Shown here one piece after another: positions 47,097 to 58,500 of a stretch of DNA of 64,000 bases. The position numbers and the translations under genes were made by a program. The notes under the pieces were generated by a model that was not told the DNA's origin, did no database searches, and saw only the letters and a program-made list of their open reading frames with translations. Numbering within the stretch: the first letter of the stretch is position 1; each line of letters starts with the position of its first letter. This DNA is from Wolfiporia cocos (taxonomy: Eukaryota > Basidiomycota > Agaricomycetes > Polyporales > Phaeolaceae): assembly GCA_029448655.1 (NCBI GenBank), contig JACCLO010000004.1, positions 1,860,001 to 1,924,000 of the forward strand, written 5' to 3'.

Positions 47097-47804
47097 TGTT
47101 ACGATTATTTTGATTTTTCGAATATCTGCAGAACTCACCACCGGTCGAATACGATACAGGGACTTGTTGCGCAACCAACCCCCCTGGCTACTCGTGACTC
47201 TACTGGGCGCATCCCCAGTTGTACTAGTTTGTAGGGCGTGTTTCATCATTGGCAGATCCAACTCTGCCTCCGTTTCATGTTCATCGTTTATTAGCTGATA
47301 GATGGCGTTCAACCGCCATCATTCCTATCTATCGTCTCGGATATATCACTACATACTTATCAAACGTTTGGTACTATAGCGTAGATAGTAGCGGTGACAT
47401 CTGGGACAGGCTTGACCCCTGAAAGCTAACGTAGTATATAAACTCATGTACTTACTGTCGAGGCTCTTCAGCTCGACCTTGTTGTACAAACAAGAAGTCT
47501 TATACTCGTTCTCAAACGTAGGAAACTACGCTCAGTATTTCTCTCTCGAGCAACCGAACGACTAAGTCCTCGAAGTGCACACTGACTTCTCGGACTTAGG
47601 CGAGTCTTATATTCTATTCGACTCGCACCTGAACAGATTATATCCTCTAACGCGTATTGGATATTAACCGATCTCCTAAGGACTTCACTTAGGACCCGAA
47701 GGCATCTAACGAGTATTTGCCTTGCATACGGCGACGTGCCTACGTGCAGAAGAACAGTCTATATTCGCGACACGAATATACGAACGAGTATCCGACCCGT
47801 AACA
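47097..47804 (+). repeat. 5' LTR of element E
   Basis: 708 bp, TGTTACGATT...CCCGTAACA, with TATATAAA at 47435-47442 as the likely TATA element. Left neighbour GGGTT is the duplicated target. Confidence 0.94.
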
Positions 47805-47850
47805 GAAGGTCGAGCTTATCACACCCTCACCTACCACGGTGTAAGGGCAC

Positions 47851-49698
47851 ATGATATTTGGACCAGAATTCCCAGCACGACTGATTGAACTCTTGCCCGA
47901 GGACATTCAGGGAGTCTACAGACTCAACCGATACGAGTGGACTGACACCATTGGAGCCTTCCGTAACCGCGGAGGAATTGTTGTCATTCCAAGAGAAGAT
48001 AGGGCATCGAAGTGGGTACAAGTATACCCCTCCGCAAGAACGACCGCTTGGGAAATAACGCGTGAAGCGTTCGAACGATTCGGAGAAATCCCTCCGATGT
48101 CAACCGCGACGTTGACTGAAAACGAAACCGAAACCATCAACAGAACCTCCGATGCCGATGGAAATACGAATCAGCCTTCGGGCGCCACAGGAATGGCAGG
48201 AATTGAACGCATCGGAGATGATGGGAGAAATCCTGGAAACCTTACAGGAACAGATAACAGCCAGACCGGAGGACAGGACCCTCCAGGATTTATATCTGCT
48301 TTTGCGCAGAGTGGGATTGGGTCTATGGCTGGAGGAACAGACCTCTTTGGAAACCCCCCACAGAACGCACCCGGAATGGGTAGCGGAGGAAATCCGTCTT
48401 GGACTAGCCCAAGCGGAGGAATGGGAACGACAAACCCAGGAACATGGCCTTCAGGCCTATTTGGACGAACCTCCGCAGGTACAAGCGGAGGAGGACTGGG
48501 AGGAAACTTCGGACTCGGAGGAGGGAATGCCCCCCCTCCTGGAGGACTCGGAGGAGGAACCCCCGCGAACCCCGGAGGAGGAACCCCTGGAGGAAACCCA
48601 GGGAACCCCGGGGGAAATCCAGGAAACCCGGGTGGAGGATACCTGGGAGGAGGAGGACCCCCAGGAGGGCCTCCACCACCGAATGCGCCGCAGCCCCAAC
48701 CTCCGGCGCCGAACCCGTATTACCGACCCCCGATGATAAAGATCAATCCCCCAGACGTATTCGACGGGGAACGGTCCGACATGCAGAACTTCATAAACCA
48801 GTGCAATTCCTGGTTTACGATGTACGAAACATCATTCCAAAATGACGTTCAGAGAGTGATCTTTATCCTCTCTTATATTTCGAACAAGGGGAAGACGGGC
48901 CAATGGAAACAGAACTATCACCGGGTTTATACGAACCCCCAGACGAAACAATTCTTCCCGCCTAGTCTCGCACAATTTGATGCAGACTTTCAGAAGGCCT
49001 TCGGAGCCATCGAAGAGGTACAGAAGGCGCGGAAGAAAATCCTGGAAGTAGCCCAGGACAGAAAAGACATCGATGATTATATCACCGAATTCAACAACTT
49101 GGCCGGAAAGGCCCAGTACGATCGATACAGCGCGGACGGAAACGCGTTGCTCATAACCCTCTTCGAGAAAGGGTTACCTGAACATACGACCCGATACATC
49201 ATCGGCGTTCGGCCACTACCAGCGACCATTGATGAATGGCAGTCCGCTGCCTCGTACTATGAAAATACGTACAAGATATTCTTGAAACGGGATAAACCGT
49301 TTGTCAAGAAAAAGGCTTGGCAAGCCTTGAACCAGAATAACGGACGCACTAGTGCTCCTCAGACGACCGCACCGAAAGATCCGAATGCGATGGATGTAGA
49401 TCGAATGACCACCCAGGAAAGGGACGATCACATCAAGAAGGGCAAGTGTTTCACCTGCCATCAGCCAGGACATATGTCGCGAGACTGTCCGAAGAGGCCG
49501 AGGAAACCAGCCCGCCCCAGGCGAACTACCCGAAAGACCGAAGAGGAAGAAGCCGAGCAAGAGGCTCGCATCGAAGAAGTCTCTGAAGAAGAGACTGAAT
49601 ACATCACCGCCAACAGAGCGGTCACAGCAATTAGGGCCCTGAAGGCCAAGAACCCCGAGCTCCTAGCACAGCTCGTAGAAGAACAGGATTTTGCCTAG
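47851..49698 (+). CDS. Element E Gag (615 aa)
   Basis: The intact nucleocapsid/capsid protein of the D/E family. The N-terminal ~100 residues are conserved with D. A long Gly/Pro-rich disordered region follows (~107-290), then the retrotransposon-Gag region (~300-450; DMQNFINQC, VQRVIFILSYI, ALLITLFEKGLPEHT). The CCHC knuckle at about 533 is CFTCHQPGHMSRDC; an acidic tail follows. It ends TAG at 49696-49698. The pol frame is -1 relative to gag and is open across at least the last 45 nt of gag, so -1 frameshifting or reinitiation at 49788 are possible. No canonical slippery heptamer is visible. Confidence 0.93.
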   Translation: MIFGPEFPARLIELLPEDIQGVYRLNRYEWTDTIGAFRNRGGIVVIPREDRASKWVQVYPSARTTAWEITREAFERFGEIPPMSTATLTENETETINRTSDADGNTNQPSGATGMAGIERIGDDGRNPGNLTGTDNSQTGGQDPPGFISAFAQSGIGSMAGGTDLFGNPPQNAPGMGSGGNPSWTSPSGGMGTTNPGTWPSGLFGRTSAGTSGGGLGGNFGLGGGNAPPPGGLGGGTPANPGGGTPGGNPGNPGGNPGNPGGGYLGGGGPPGGPPPPNAPQPQPPAPNPYYRPPMIKINPPDVFDGERSDMQNFINQCNSWFTMYETSFQNDVQRVIFILSYISNKGKTGQWKQNYHRVYTNPQTKQFFPPSLAQFDADFQKAFGAIEEVQKARKKILEVAQDRKDIDDYITEFNNLAGKAQYDRYSADGNALLITLFEKGLPEHTTRYIIGVRPLPATIDEWQSAASYYENTYKIFLKRDKPFVKKKAWQALNQNNGRTSAPQTTAPKDPNAMDVDRMTTQERDDHIKKGKCFTCHQPGHMSRDCPKRPRKPARPRRTTRKTEEEEAEQEARIEEVSEEETEYITANRAVTAIRALKAKNPELLAQLVEEQDFA

Positions 49699-49787
49699 GA
49701 GGGAAGCCCACGGTCTTACCCTCCGAGAAAGCAGCGCATGTAATTACCTCGTTCGAGAAGAATCGATCCCTCTTCATCCCGGTAATC

Positions 49788-52700
49788 ATGACGCTGGCAA
49801 AACCCGTGAAGTGCAATGCACTAATCGACTCAGGAGCAATGTCGAACTTAATCCACAACAGAGTGGTAGAAAAATACAGGGTGCCTACACAACCCTTGAA
49901 GAACCCGATCATCGTCAAAAATGTTGACGGAACAGAAAACAAAGATGGGCAAATAGACCGAGAAGCCACTATACTACTACGATATCCGAAGACCCAAAGA
50001 ACGCGGAAAGTCCGATTCCTGGTAGGATCAATCGGAACGGAAAATATGATTCTAGGGTATGGATGGCTAAAAGACGAAAACCCCACAATCGACTGGAAGG
50101 ACCAAACAGTCGATGTACGATCAATACTAGGGGCAGAAGAAAAGAAACAGGAAGCCACGATCCGAATGGATACGGTGGAAATGGTAGTTGCCCCAGAAGG
50201 AAAAATTCCAACAAGGGGAACCCAAGAAGCTGCAGGGTATGACCTTTACGCCGCAGAAGAAACCGAGATCCCCGCTGGAGGATGGAAACTCGTCTCCACA
50301 GGAGTAAAAATGAAGATCCCGAAAGGATCGTATGGAAGGCTGGCCGGACGATCAGGCAACACCCTCAGACACGGATTGGTGGTACAAGCCGGAGTCATAG
50401 ACTCAGACTACCGAGGAGACGTTGGAGCCATCATCTTCAACTACTCAGACAGAGCGCATAGAATTGTCCCGGGCATGCGAATAGCCCAGATAATTTTCGA
50501 ACGACACCTCACCCCCGACATCTTAGAAGTCGAAAACCTAGACGAAACAGAACGAGGGGAGAAAGGGTTCGGATCCACGGACCAACCGGAAGAAATAGCG
50601 CAGCGACTCTATACTCCCGAGGAGTACGAAGCGATCCGACGCTTCGCAAAAGATAACCCTAGGATCATAGGAAAGAAAGGGGAGACGCGAAAGAAGTTCT
50701 GAACAAAGATACAAATTATCAACGCTGTCAGGAAAGCGCTAACGAAGTCTCAGGAATTCGCACAGAAAACCCCCGAACCAGAACGAACGATTGAAGAGAT
50801 GGTCCCGAAACACCTACTGGACTTCACCAAGGTGTTCAGTAAGGAGTCCGCAGCAGCGTTCCCTCCATCGAGACCATGGGACCACGCAATCGAATTAAAA
50901 CCCGATTTCGTGCCGAAAGACTGCAAAGTCTATGCACTCTCACCCAAAGAACAACAGGCGCTGGACGAATTCCTGAAAGAAAACCTGGCAAAAGGCTTCA
51001 TAGTCCCTTCAAAATCCCCGATGGCGTCACCATTCTTTTTCGTCCCAAAGAAAGACAGTGGCCTGCGACCCTGTCAAGATTATCGATATCTGAACGAAGG
51101 GACGATAAAGAACGTCTATCCCTTGCCACTAATCTCAGAACTCCTGGAAAAGCTGAAAGGAGCAAAGGTCTTCACAAAAATGGACCTTAGAGCGGGATAC
51201 AACAACGTGCGAATCAAAAAGGGAGACGAATGGAAAGCGGCCTTCAAAACAAACCGAGGATTGTACGAACCCACGGTTATGTTTTTCGGATTGTGCAATG
51301 CACCCGGGACCTTCCAAGCAATGATGAACGAAATCCTGAAAGAAGAAATCCTCGAGGGATGGGTACTTGTTTATATGGACGACATCCTCATTTTCTCAGA
51401 AAACGAGAAAGTACACAAGGAACGGGAACGGCGGATCCTTCAGAGATTGGTGGATAACCATCTCTTTGTGAAACCCGAGAAATGCGCCTTCGGTGTCGAC
51501 AGAGTCGAATTCCTGGGACTAGTCATCACCCCAGGAAATATCCAGATGGACTCAGCGAAACTCAATGGGATTAAGGAGTGGCCGACTCCCCGAAATCTCA
51601 AAGAAGTCAGATCCTTCCTAGGATTTGCGAACTTTTATCGGAAATTTATCGATCACTACTCTACGCACGCCCGACCCTTGGTAGACCTCACAAAAACGGT
51701 CACGGGGACAGGATTCCAATGGACGAAGAAAGAACAGAAAGCATTCGAGTTCATGAAGAAAGCATTCACGACGGCGCCCGCACTGGGGACGCCGGACAAG
51801 GAGAAACCGTTCATCCTTGAAACAGACGCATCTCAGTTCGCCACAGGAGCAGTGCTGAAACAGACAGACGAAACAGGGCGCGAACGGCCGGTGGGGTATC
51901 TCTCACAATCCCTAACACCAACAGAACGGAACTACGAAATCTACGACCGCGAACTACTCGGAATAGTCCGAGCATTAGAAGAATGGCGACACCTACTAGA
52001 AGGAGCACCGCATCGGATCTTGATCCGAAGCGATCATCAGAACCTGACGTACTGGAGAAGCGCACAGCGCCTAAATCGGCGACAAGCAAGATGGCATCTA
52101 TTCCTTTCGCAATTCGACCTGAAATTGCAGCACGTCCCCGGAAGGAAACTAGTCATGGCCGACACACTTTCTAGGTTGTACCACCTGGACGAAAGCAATG
52201 AAGACAACGAGGGAATCATCATGATTCCAGACGAACTCGTCGTCCACGCAATCCAGATCCCGATCATCGATCGGATCAAGAACGCCCACGATCGAGATGA
52301 ATCTGCGGAACAGGCGATCCGCGCCCTGGAAGGAACAGGCGAATTCCCCGCGAAAACCACCGCGGATGAATGGCAACAAACGGATGGGATACTGCTCTAC
52401 AGGGGCAGGATGTACGTGCCGAAGGATGAGGGCCTTCGACGAGACATCATCTCAAAATACCACGACACGATCCCGGCCGGACACCCTGGGATCTGGGGTA
52501 CAACAGTACAGGTTAAGACCCATTTTTGGTGGCCCGACATGGGAACAATGATAGCGGAATACGTCCGGGGCTGTGCAATCTGTCAACAGATGAAACCTGA
52601 TAGAAATCCGCTGAAACCCCCTTTGCAGCCAATACCGACACGAGAAGACGCCCTCCCCTTCTCACAATGCTCGGTCGATTTTGTCACCGATCTGCCAAGA

Positions 52701-54839
52701 GTCGGAAAGTATGACTCCCTAATGGTAATTGTCGACCATGGCCTATCCAAGGCTATCTCTCTCACCCCGTGTGACAAAACGATCACGAGCGAAGGGGCCG
52801 CAGAAATATTTCACCGAAAAATCTACTCGCTATACGGCATCCCCCGAAAAATCATTTCAGACAGAGGACCACAGTTTGCATCAAAACTTTTCAAAGAATT
52901 ATGCAAGCTGCAGGGAACAGAATCGGCGATGAGTACGGCGTACCATCCACAGACCGACGGACAAACAGAAAGAATGAACCAACAAATCGAAGTATACCTT
53001 CGCATTTACTGCATGAACGACCCGTTCCAATGGGTACAACGACTACCTGACGTCGAATTTGCACACAACACCAGACGAACCGAAAACCGGCCAGCGCCAC
53101 TCGAAATAATCCTGGGATATATCCCGAGAGGATTCCCAGACTATGACAGAGTAGGGAACGTCCCGGCAGCAGTTGACAGGATCAAGAAGATCAAAGAGGC
53201 GCGAAAGATGGCATTCATCGCGCATGAATTAGCCCAGAAAAGAATGGCAGGGCGGTTCCTTAGAGAACTGCCAAAGCTTGAGAAAGGGGACAAGGTCTGG
53301 CTCGATGCCAAGAACCTGACTATCCCCTACGAATCTAACAAACTGGCACCAAAAAGAGAAGGACCCTTCACAATCACAGAAAAGATGGGATCCACGACAT
53401 ACCGGCTGCAATTACCGACAAGCTGGAAAGTTCATCCGGTATTCCACGCCGCCTTACTAAAACCGTTCAAAAAAACAAGAGCGCACGGACCCAATTACTT
53501 ACGGCCGCCACCTGATGTCATCAAGGGACAGGAAGAATACGAGGTCGAAGCCATCTTGGCTGACAGATGGAGAGGAAAGAAGCATCAGTACTTCGTCAAA
53601 TGGAAAGGTTATGCCACGGCCGACAACTCATGGGAAGACGAGGCGAACTTGGAGCATTCCAAAGAACTGATAAAAGGCTACCACAGGACGAGAGTCAGGA
53701 CAACCCCGACACTCGAAAATAGGACAGTAATAGTATGTCGACGACTCGCCACCAGCTCCCCCGCCGTACCGCGACCCCCGGCGATGCAGATCGTCGAGAA
53801 GGCCGACCGCGAGGTACGCCACCAAGAAGGTACTCCCCCCAGCATCTACAGATTAGACACGCCCTCCTCTGGTACAGGGCCGAGGGACCTTTTGCTGGCC
53901 GAGCCGATGGCTGGTCGGCCCTCTTCGACATCGCGCAGGACCTCACCCACATATACAGCTCGTACCAGAACATCACCGAGGACCTCGTCCGAATGGAGGG
54001 GCAGATCAGAGCGCAGAGAGAGGGACTCGAGCTACTCACCGACAGACTTATCGACCGATTGGCCGCCACCACAACGGCCCGACTACGACACGCGCTCAAC
54101 GACTTCGAGGATCGCGAGCACGTTACTCCCAGTCGACCCGAATACACACCACGACCCGCCCGCTTTTTCACCTCCGACGAACGACGCCGAGTTGCAAGGC
54201 CGTTTAATTTTATGGAGAGCGATAGAGTATTATTTCCTCTGCCTACCGAGACTCAGAGAGCCCGCCGAACAGGAGTTAGAGACCCGACGCCACGTATTTC
54301 TGGTATGGGAGGCAACGGGAGACGTGAACCACCTGCACGCCCGACGAGCCCTAGGGCTACCCCAGCGCGACAGCGAAGAGCGAATAGCACGCCGCCTATT
54401 CGACGATCTCCGTCGGTGCAGAGCATTACCTGCGAGGAGTTTGAGCGAGGTGCGAGGGAGCACGAACGAGACACCGCCTCCCTACCCACATGGGCCGCAC
54501 GAAACCTCCACCGAGCCGCACACCACTGGAGGTATCAACATAACGAGTACCTCCGCGATATCCCTTCCCTACGGGTACCAGCGAGGCCCTCACCTGAGCA
54601 GCCGTGTCGACAATGTGGCTCCGCCAACCACTGGATCCTCGACTGTCACGACTATATTTGCAGAACTTGTGGGCTCAATCAACCAGGTCATCGACAGAAT
54701 GAATGCCGCCAACACTTCGTATGGCGAACTCCTACGACCCCGTCCCTCAGCGGGAACAGCGACATCTACAATGAACAGGACGCCGAGGCACTCTGAAGAG
54801 GGGAACTTGGGAGGTTCGCCGAGGCCGACGAACGCCTAG
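49788..54839 (+). pseudogene. Element E Pol: protease-dUTPase-RT-RNase H-integrase-chromodomain-tail, one nonsense codon
   Basis: One frame of 1683 codons interrupted only by TGA at 50700-50702, where copy D has CGA (55694 region). Order: protease LIDSGA (~13); dUTPase (~140-262) with GYDLYAAEE, GRLAGRSGNT, GVIDSDYRGDV, GMRIAQIIF and GEKGFGST; the stop (codon 305); RT with YMDD (~527); RNase H (ETDASQ, ~678); integrase with CAICQQ (~928), SVDFVTD (~963) and SDRGPQFAS (~1023); chromodomain with YFVKWKGY and NSWE (~1248-1298). A ~385-residue tail has no known fold and overlaps another ORF. Here dUTPase follows the protease, unlike elements A and C. Motif 2 has Gly for the usual Pro. If translation restarts at 50799, RT-integrase could still be made; that is speculation. 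Confidence 0.92.
53735..54796 (+). CDS. Overlapping ORF in the pol tail of element E, double zinc-knuckle protein (353 aa)
   Basis: Family not recognised. It lies wholly inside the pol tail in the -1 frame. It has an Arg/Pro-rich start; a helical region (~40-130, with WSALFDIAQDL and QREGLELLTDRLIDRL, coiled-coil like); an Arg/Pro/Ser-rich disordered middle; and, near the end (~295-330), a canonical C-x2-C-x4-H-x4-C knuckle (CRQCGSANHWILDC) and a second C-x2-C-x6-H-x4-C knuckle. The start MSTTRHQ is shared with copy D (58729), and both copies are 353 codons with no indel. Replacements between copies number 17 here against 27 in the pol frame. Probably a nucleic-acid-binding accessory protein. 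It could be made from its own AUG or by -1 frameshifting; neither is shown. Confidence 0.7.
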   Translation: MSTTRHQLPRRTATPGDADRREGRPRGTPPRRYSPQHLQIRHALLWYRAEGPFAGRADGWSALFDIAQDLTHIYSSYQNITEDLVRMEGQIRAQREGLELLTDRLIDRLAATTTARLRHALNDFEDREHVTPSRPEYTPRPARFFTSDERRRVARPFNFMESDRVLFPLPTETQRARRTGVRDPTPRISGMGGNGRREPPARPTSPRATPARQRRANSTPPIRRSPSVQSITCEEFERGAREHERDTASLPTWAARNLHRAAHHWRYQHNEYLRDIPSLRVPARPSPEQPCRQCGSANHWILDCHDYICRTCGLNQPGHRQNECRQHFVWRTPTTPSLSGNSDIYNEQDAEAL

Positions 54840-54850
54840 GGAGGGGCTGA

Positions 54851-55558
54851 TGTTACGATTATTTTGATTTTTCGAATATCTGCAGAACTCACCACCGATC
54901 GAATATGATACAGGGACTTGTTGCGCAACCAACCCCCCTGGCTACTCGTGACTCTACTGGGCGCATCCCCAGTTGTACTAGTTTGTAGGGCGTGTTTCAT
55001 CGTTGGCAGATCCAACTCTGCCTCCGTTTCATGTTCATCGTTTATTAGCTGATAGATGGCGTTCAACCGCCATCATTCCTATCTATCGTCTCGGATATAT
55101 CACTACATACTTATCAAACGTTTGGTACTATAGCGTAGATAGTAGCGGTGACATCTGGGACAGGCTTGACCCCTGAAAGCTAACGTAGTATATAAACTCA
55201 TGTACTTACTGTCGAGGCTCTTCAGCTCGACCTTGTTGTACAAACAAGAAGTCTTATACTCGTTCTCAAACGTAGGAAACTACGCTCAGTATTTCTCTCT
55301 CGAGCAACCGAACGACAAAGTCCTCGAAGTGCACACTGACTTCTCGGACTTAGGCGAGTCTTATATTCTATTCGACTCGCACCTGAACAGATTATATCCT
55401 CTAACGCGTATTGGATATTAACCGATCTCCTAAGGACTTCACTTAGGACCCGAAGGCATCTAACGAGTATTTGCCTTGCATACGGCGACGTGCCTACGTG
55501 CAGAAGAACAGTCTATATTCGCGACACGAATATACGAACGAGTATCCGACCCGTAACA
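54851..55558 (+). repeat. 3' LTR of element E
   Basis: 708 bp, preceded by the purine-rich AGGGAGGGGCTGA (54838-54850), the probable PPT. Followed by the GGGTT duplication and the resumed element D. Confidence 0.94.
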
Positions 55559-55563
55559 GGGTT

Positions 55564-58500
55564 TGGATCCACGGACCAGCCAGAAGAAACAGCGCAGCGG
55601 CTCTATACTCCCGAGGAGTACGAAGCGATCCGACGCTTCGCAAAAGATAACCCTAGGATCATAGGAAAGAAAGGGGAGATGCGAAAGAAGTTCCGAACAA
55701 AGATACAGATCATCAACGCTGTCAGGAAAGCGCTGACGAAATCCCAGGAATTCGCACAGAAAACCCCCGAACCAGAACGAACGATTGAAGAGATGGTCCC
55801 GAAACACCTACTAGACTTCACCAAGGTGTTCAGTAAGGAGTCCGCAGCAGCGTTCCCCCCGTCGAGACCATGGGACCACGCAATCAAATTAAAACCCGAT
55901 TTCGTGCCGAAAGACTGCAAAGTCTATGCACTCTCGCCTAAAGAGCAACAGGCGCTGGAAGAATTCCTAAAAGAAAACTTGGCCAAAGGATTCATAGTCC
56001 CTTCAAAATCCCCGATGGCGTCACCATTCTTTTTCGTTCCAAAGAAAGACAGCGGCCTACGACCCTGTCAAGATTATCGATATCTGAACGAAGGGATGAT
56101 AAAGAACGTCTATCCCTTGCCACTGATGTTGGAGCTCCTGGAAAAGCTAAAAGGAGCAAAGATTTTCACAAAAATGGACCTTAGAGCGGGATACAACAAC
56201 GTGCAGATCAAGAAGGGAGACGAATGGAAAGCAGCCTTCAAAACAAACCGAGGGTTGTACGAGCCCACGGTTATGTTTTTCGGATTGTGCAACGCACCCG
56301 GGACCTTTCAGGCAATGATGAATGAAATCCTGAAAGAAGAAATCCTCGAAGGATGGGTGCTTGTTTATATGGACGACATCCTCGTTTTCTCAGAAGATGA
56401 GAAAACACACAAAGAACGGGAACGACGAATCCTTCAGAAATTAGTGGACAACCACCTCTTTGTGAAACCCGAGAAATGCGCTTTCGGCGTCGACAGAGTC
56501 GAATTTCTGGGGCTAGTCATCACCCCAGGAAACATTCAGATGGACCCAGCGAAACTCAATGGGATTAAAGAATGGCCAACCCCTCGAAACCTCAAAGAAG
56601 TCAGATCCTTCCTAGGATTCGCGAACTTCTATCGAAAATTCATCGATCATTACTCGATGCACGCCCGACCCCTAGTAGACCTCACAAAAACGGTCACGGG
56701 AACAGGGTTCCAGTGGACGGACAAAGAACAGAAGGCGTTCGACTTCATGAAACAAGCATTCACGACGGCGCCCGCACTAGGAACACCAGACAAGGAGAAA
56801 CCGTTCATCCTTGAAACAGACGCATCTCAGTTCGCCACAGGAGCAGTACTAAAACAGATCGATGAAACAGGGCGCAAACGGCCGGTGGGATATCTCTCAC
56901 AATCCCTGACATCAACAGAACGGAACTACGAAATCTACGATTGCGAACTACTCGGAATAGTCCGAGCATTAGAAGAATGGCGACACCTATTGGAAGGAGC
57001 ACCGCATCGGATCTTGATCCGAAGTGATCATCAGAACCTGACGTACTGGAGAAGCGCACAGCGCCTAAATCGGCGACAAGCAAGATGGCATCTATTCCTT
57101 TCGCAATTCGACCTGAAATTGCAGCACGTCCCCGGAAGGAAACTAGTCATGGCCGACACGCTTTCCAGGTTGTACCACCTGGACGAAAGCAACGAAGACA
57201 ACGAGGGAATCACCATGATTCCAGACGAACTCGTTGTCCATGCAATCCAGATCCCGATCATTGATCGAATCAAGAACGCCAACGATCGAGATGAATCTGC
57301 GGAACAGGCGATCCGTGCTCTGGGGGGCACAGGCGAATTCCCCGCGAGAATCACCGCAGATGAATGGCAACAAACGGATGGGATACTGCTCTACAGGGGC
57401 AGGATGTACGTGCCAAGGGACGAGGGCCTTCGACGGGACGTCATCTCAAAATACCACGACACGATCCCGGCCGGACACCCTGGGATCTGGGGTACAACAG
57501 TACAGGTTACAACCCACTTTTGGTGGCCTGACATGAGAAAAATGATAGCGGAATACGTTCGGGGCTGTGCAATCTGTCAACAGATGAAACCTGATAGGAA
57601 TCCGCTAAAACCCCCTTTGCAACCAATACCGACACGGGAAGACGCCCTCCCCTTCTCACAGTGCTCGGTCGATTTTGTCACCGACCTGCCAAGAGTCGGA
57701 AAGTATGACTCCATGATCGTGATTGTCGACCATGGCCTATCCAAGGCCATCTCTCTCACCCCATGCGACAAAACGATTACTAGCGAAGGGGCGGCAGAGA
57801 TATTTCACCGGAAAATCTACTCGCTATATGGCATCCCCCGAAAGATCATTTCAGACAGAGGACCGCAGTTTGCATCAAAGCTTTTCAAGGAATTATGCAA
57901 GCTGCAGGGAACGGAATCAGCGATGAGTACGGCGTACCATCCACAGACCGACGGACAGACAGAAAGAATGAATCAACAGATCGAAGTATACCTTTGCATC
58001 TATTGCATGAACGACCCTTTCCAGTGGGTAAAACGACTACCTGACGTCGAATTTGCACATAACACAAGGCAAACTGAAAATCGACCCGCGCCACTTGAAA
58101 TAATCTTGGGATACACCCCAAGAGGATTTCCAGACTACGACAGAGTAGGAAACGTCCCGGCAGCAGTTGACAGGATCAAGAAAATCAAGGAGGCGCGAAA
58201 GATGGCATTCATCGCGCATGAATTAGCCCAGAAAAGAATGGCAGGGCGGTTCCTTAGAGAACTGCCAAGGCTTGAGAAAGGGGACAAAGTCTGGCTCGAT
58301 GCCAAGAACCTAACGATCCCCTATGAATCGAACAAACTGGCACCAAAAAGAGAAGGACCCTTCACCATCACAGAAAAGATGGGACCCACGACATACCGGC
58401 TGCAGTTACCGGCGAATTGGAAAATTCATCCGGTCTTCCACGCTGCCTTACTAAAACCGTTCAAAGAAACAAGGGTACACGGACCCAATTACCTACGACC

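Larger units (their letters stand above)
47097..55558 (+). mobile_element. Ty3-type retrotransposon E, inserted into element D
   Basis: 8462 bp, exactly the length of D without its insertion. LTRs at 47097-47804 and 54851-55558 (708 bp each; at least four differences seen). GGGTT duplication at 47092-47096 and 55559-55563. One nonsense codon (50700-50702) separates it from a fully open element. No recognisable TGG primer-binding site; the interior begins GAAGGTCGAGC. Confidence 0.95.

Noticed and set aside
48152..48736. 194-codon ORF overlapping the Gly/Pro-rich part of element E gag, +1 frame, helical and acidic
   Set aside because: In copy D this frame has an in-frame stop at about 44957 and 13 changes including the stop, against 8 in the gag frame over the same bases. 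Constraint therefore favours gag; unlike the pol-tail ORF, this one is probably a by-product of repeat-like gag sequence.
55490..55563. Start of the D pol frame at 55490
   Set aside because: These bases are the end of LTR 54851-55558 plus the target duplication; the true frame comes from 46315-47096 and resumes at 55564.
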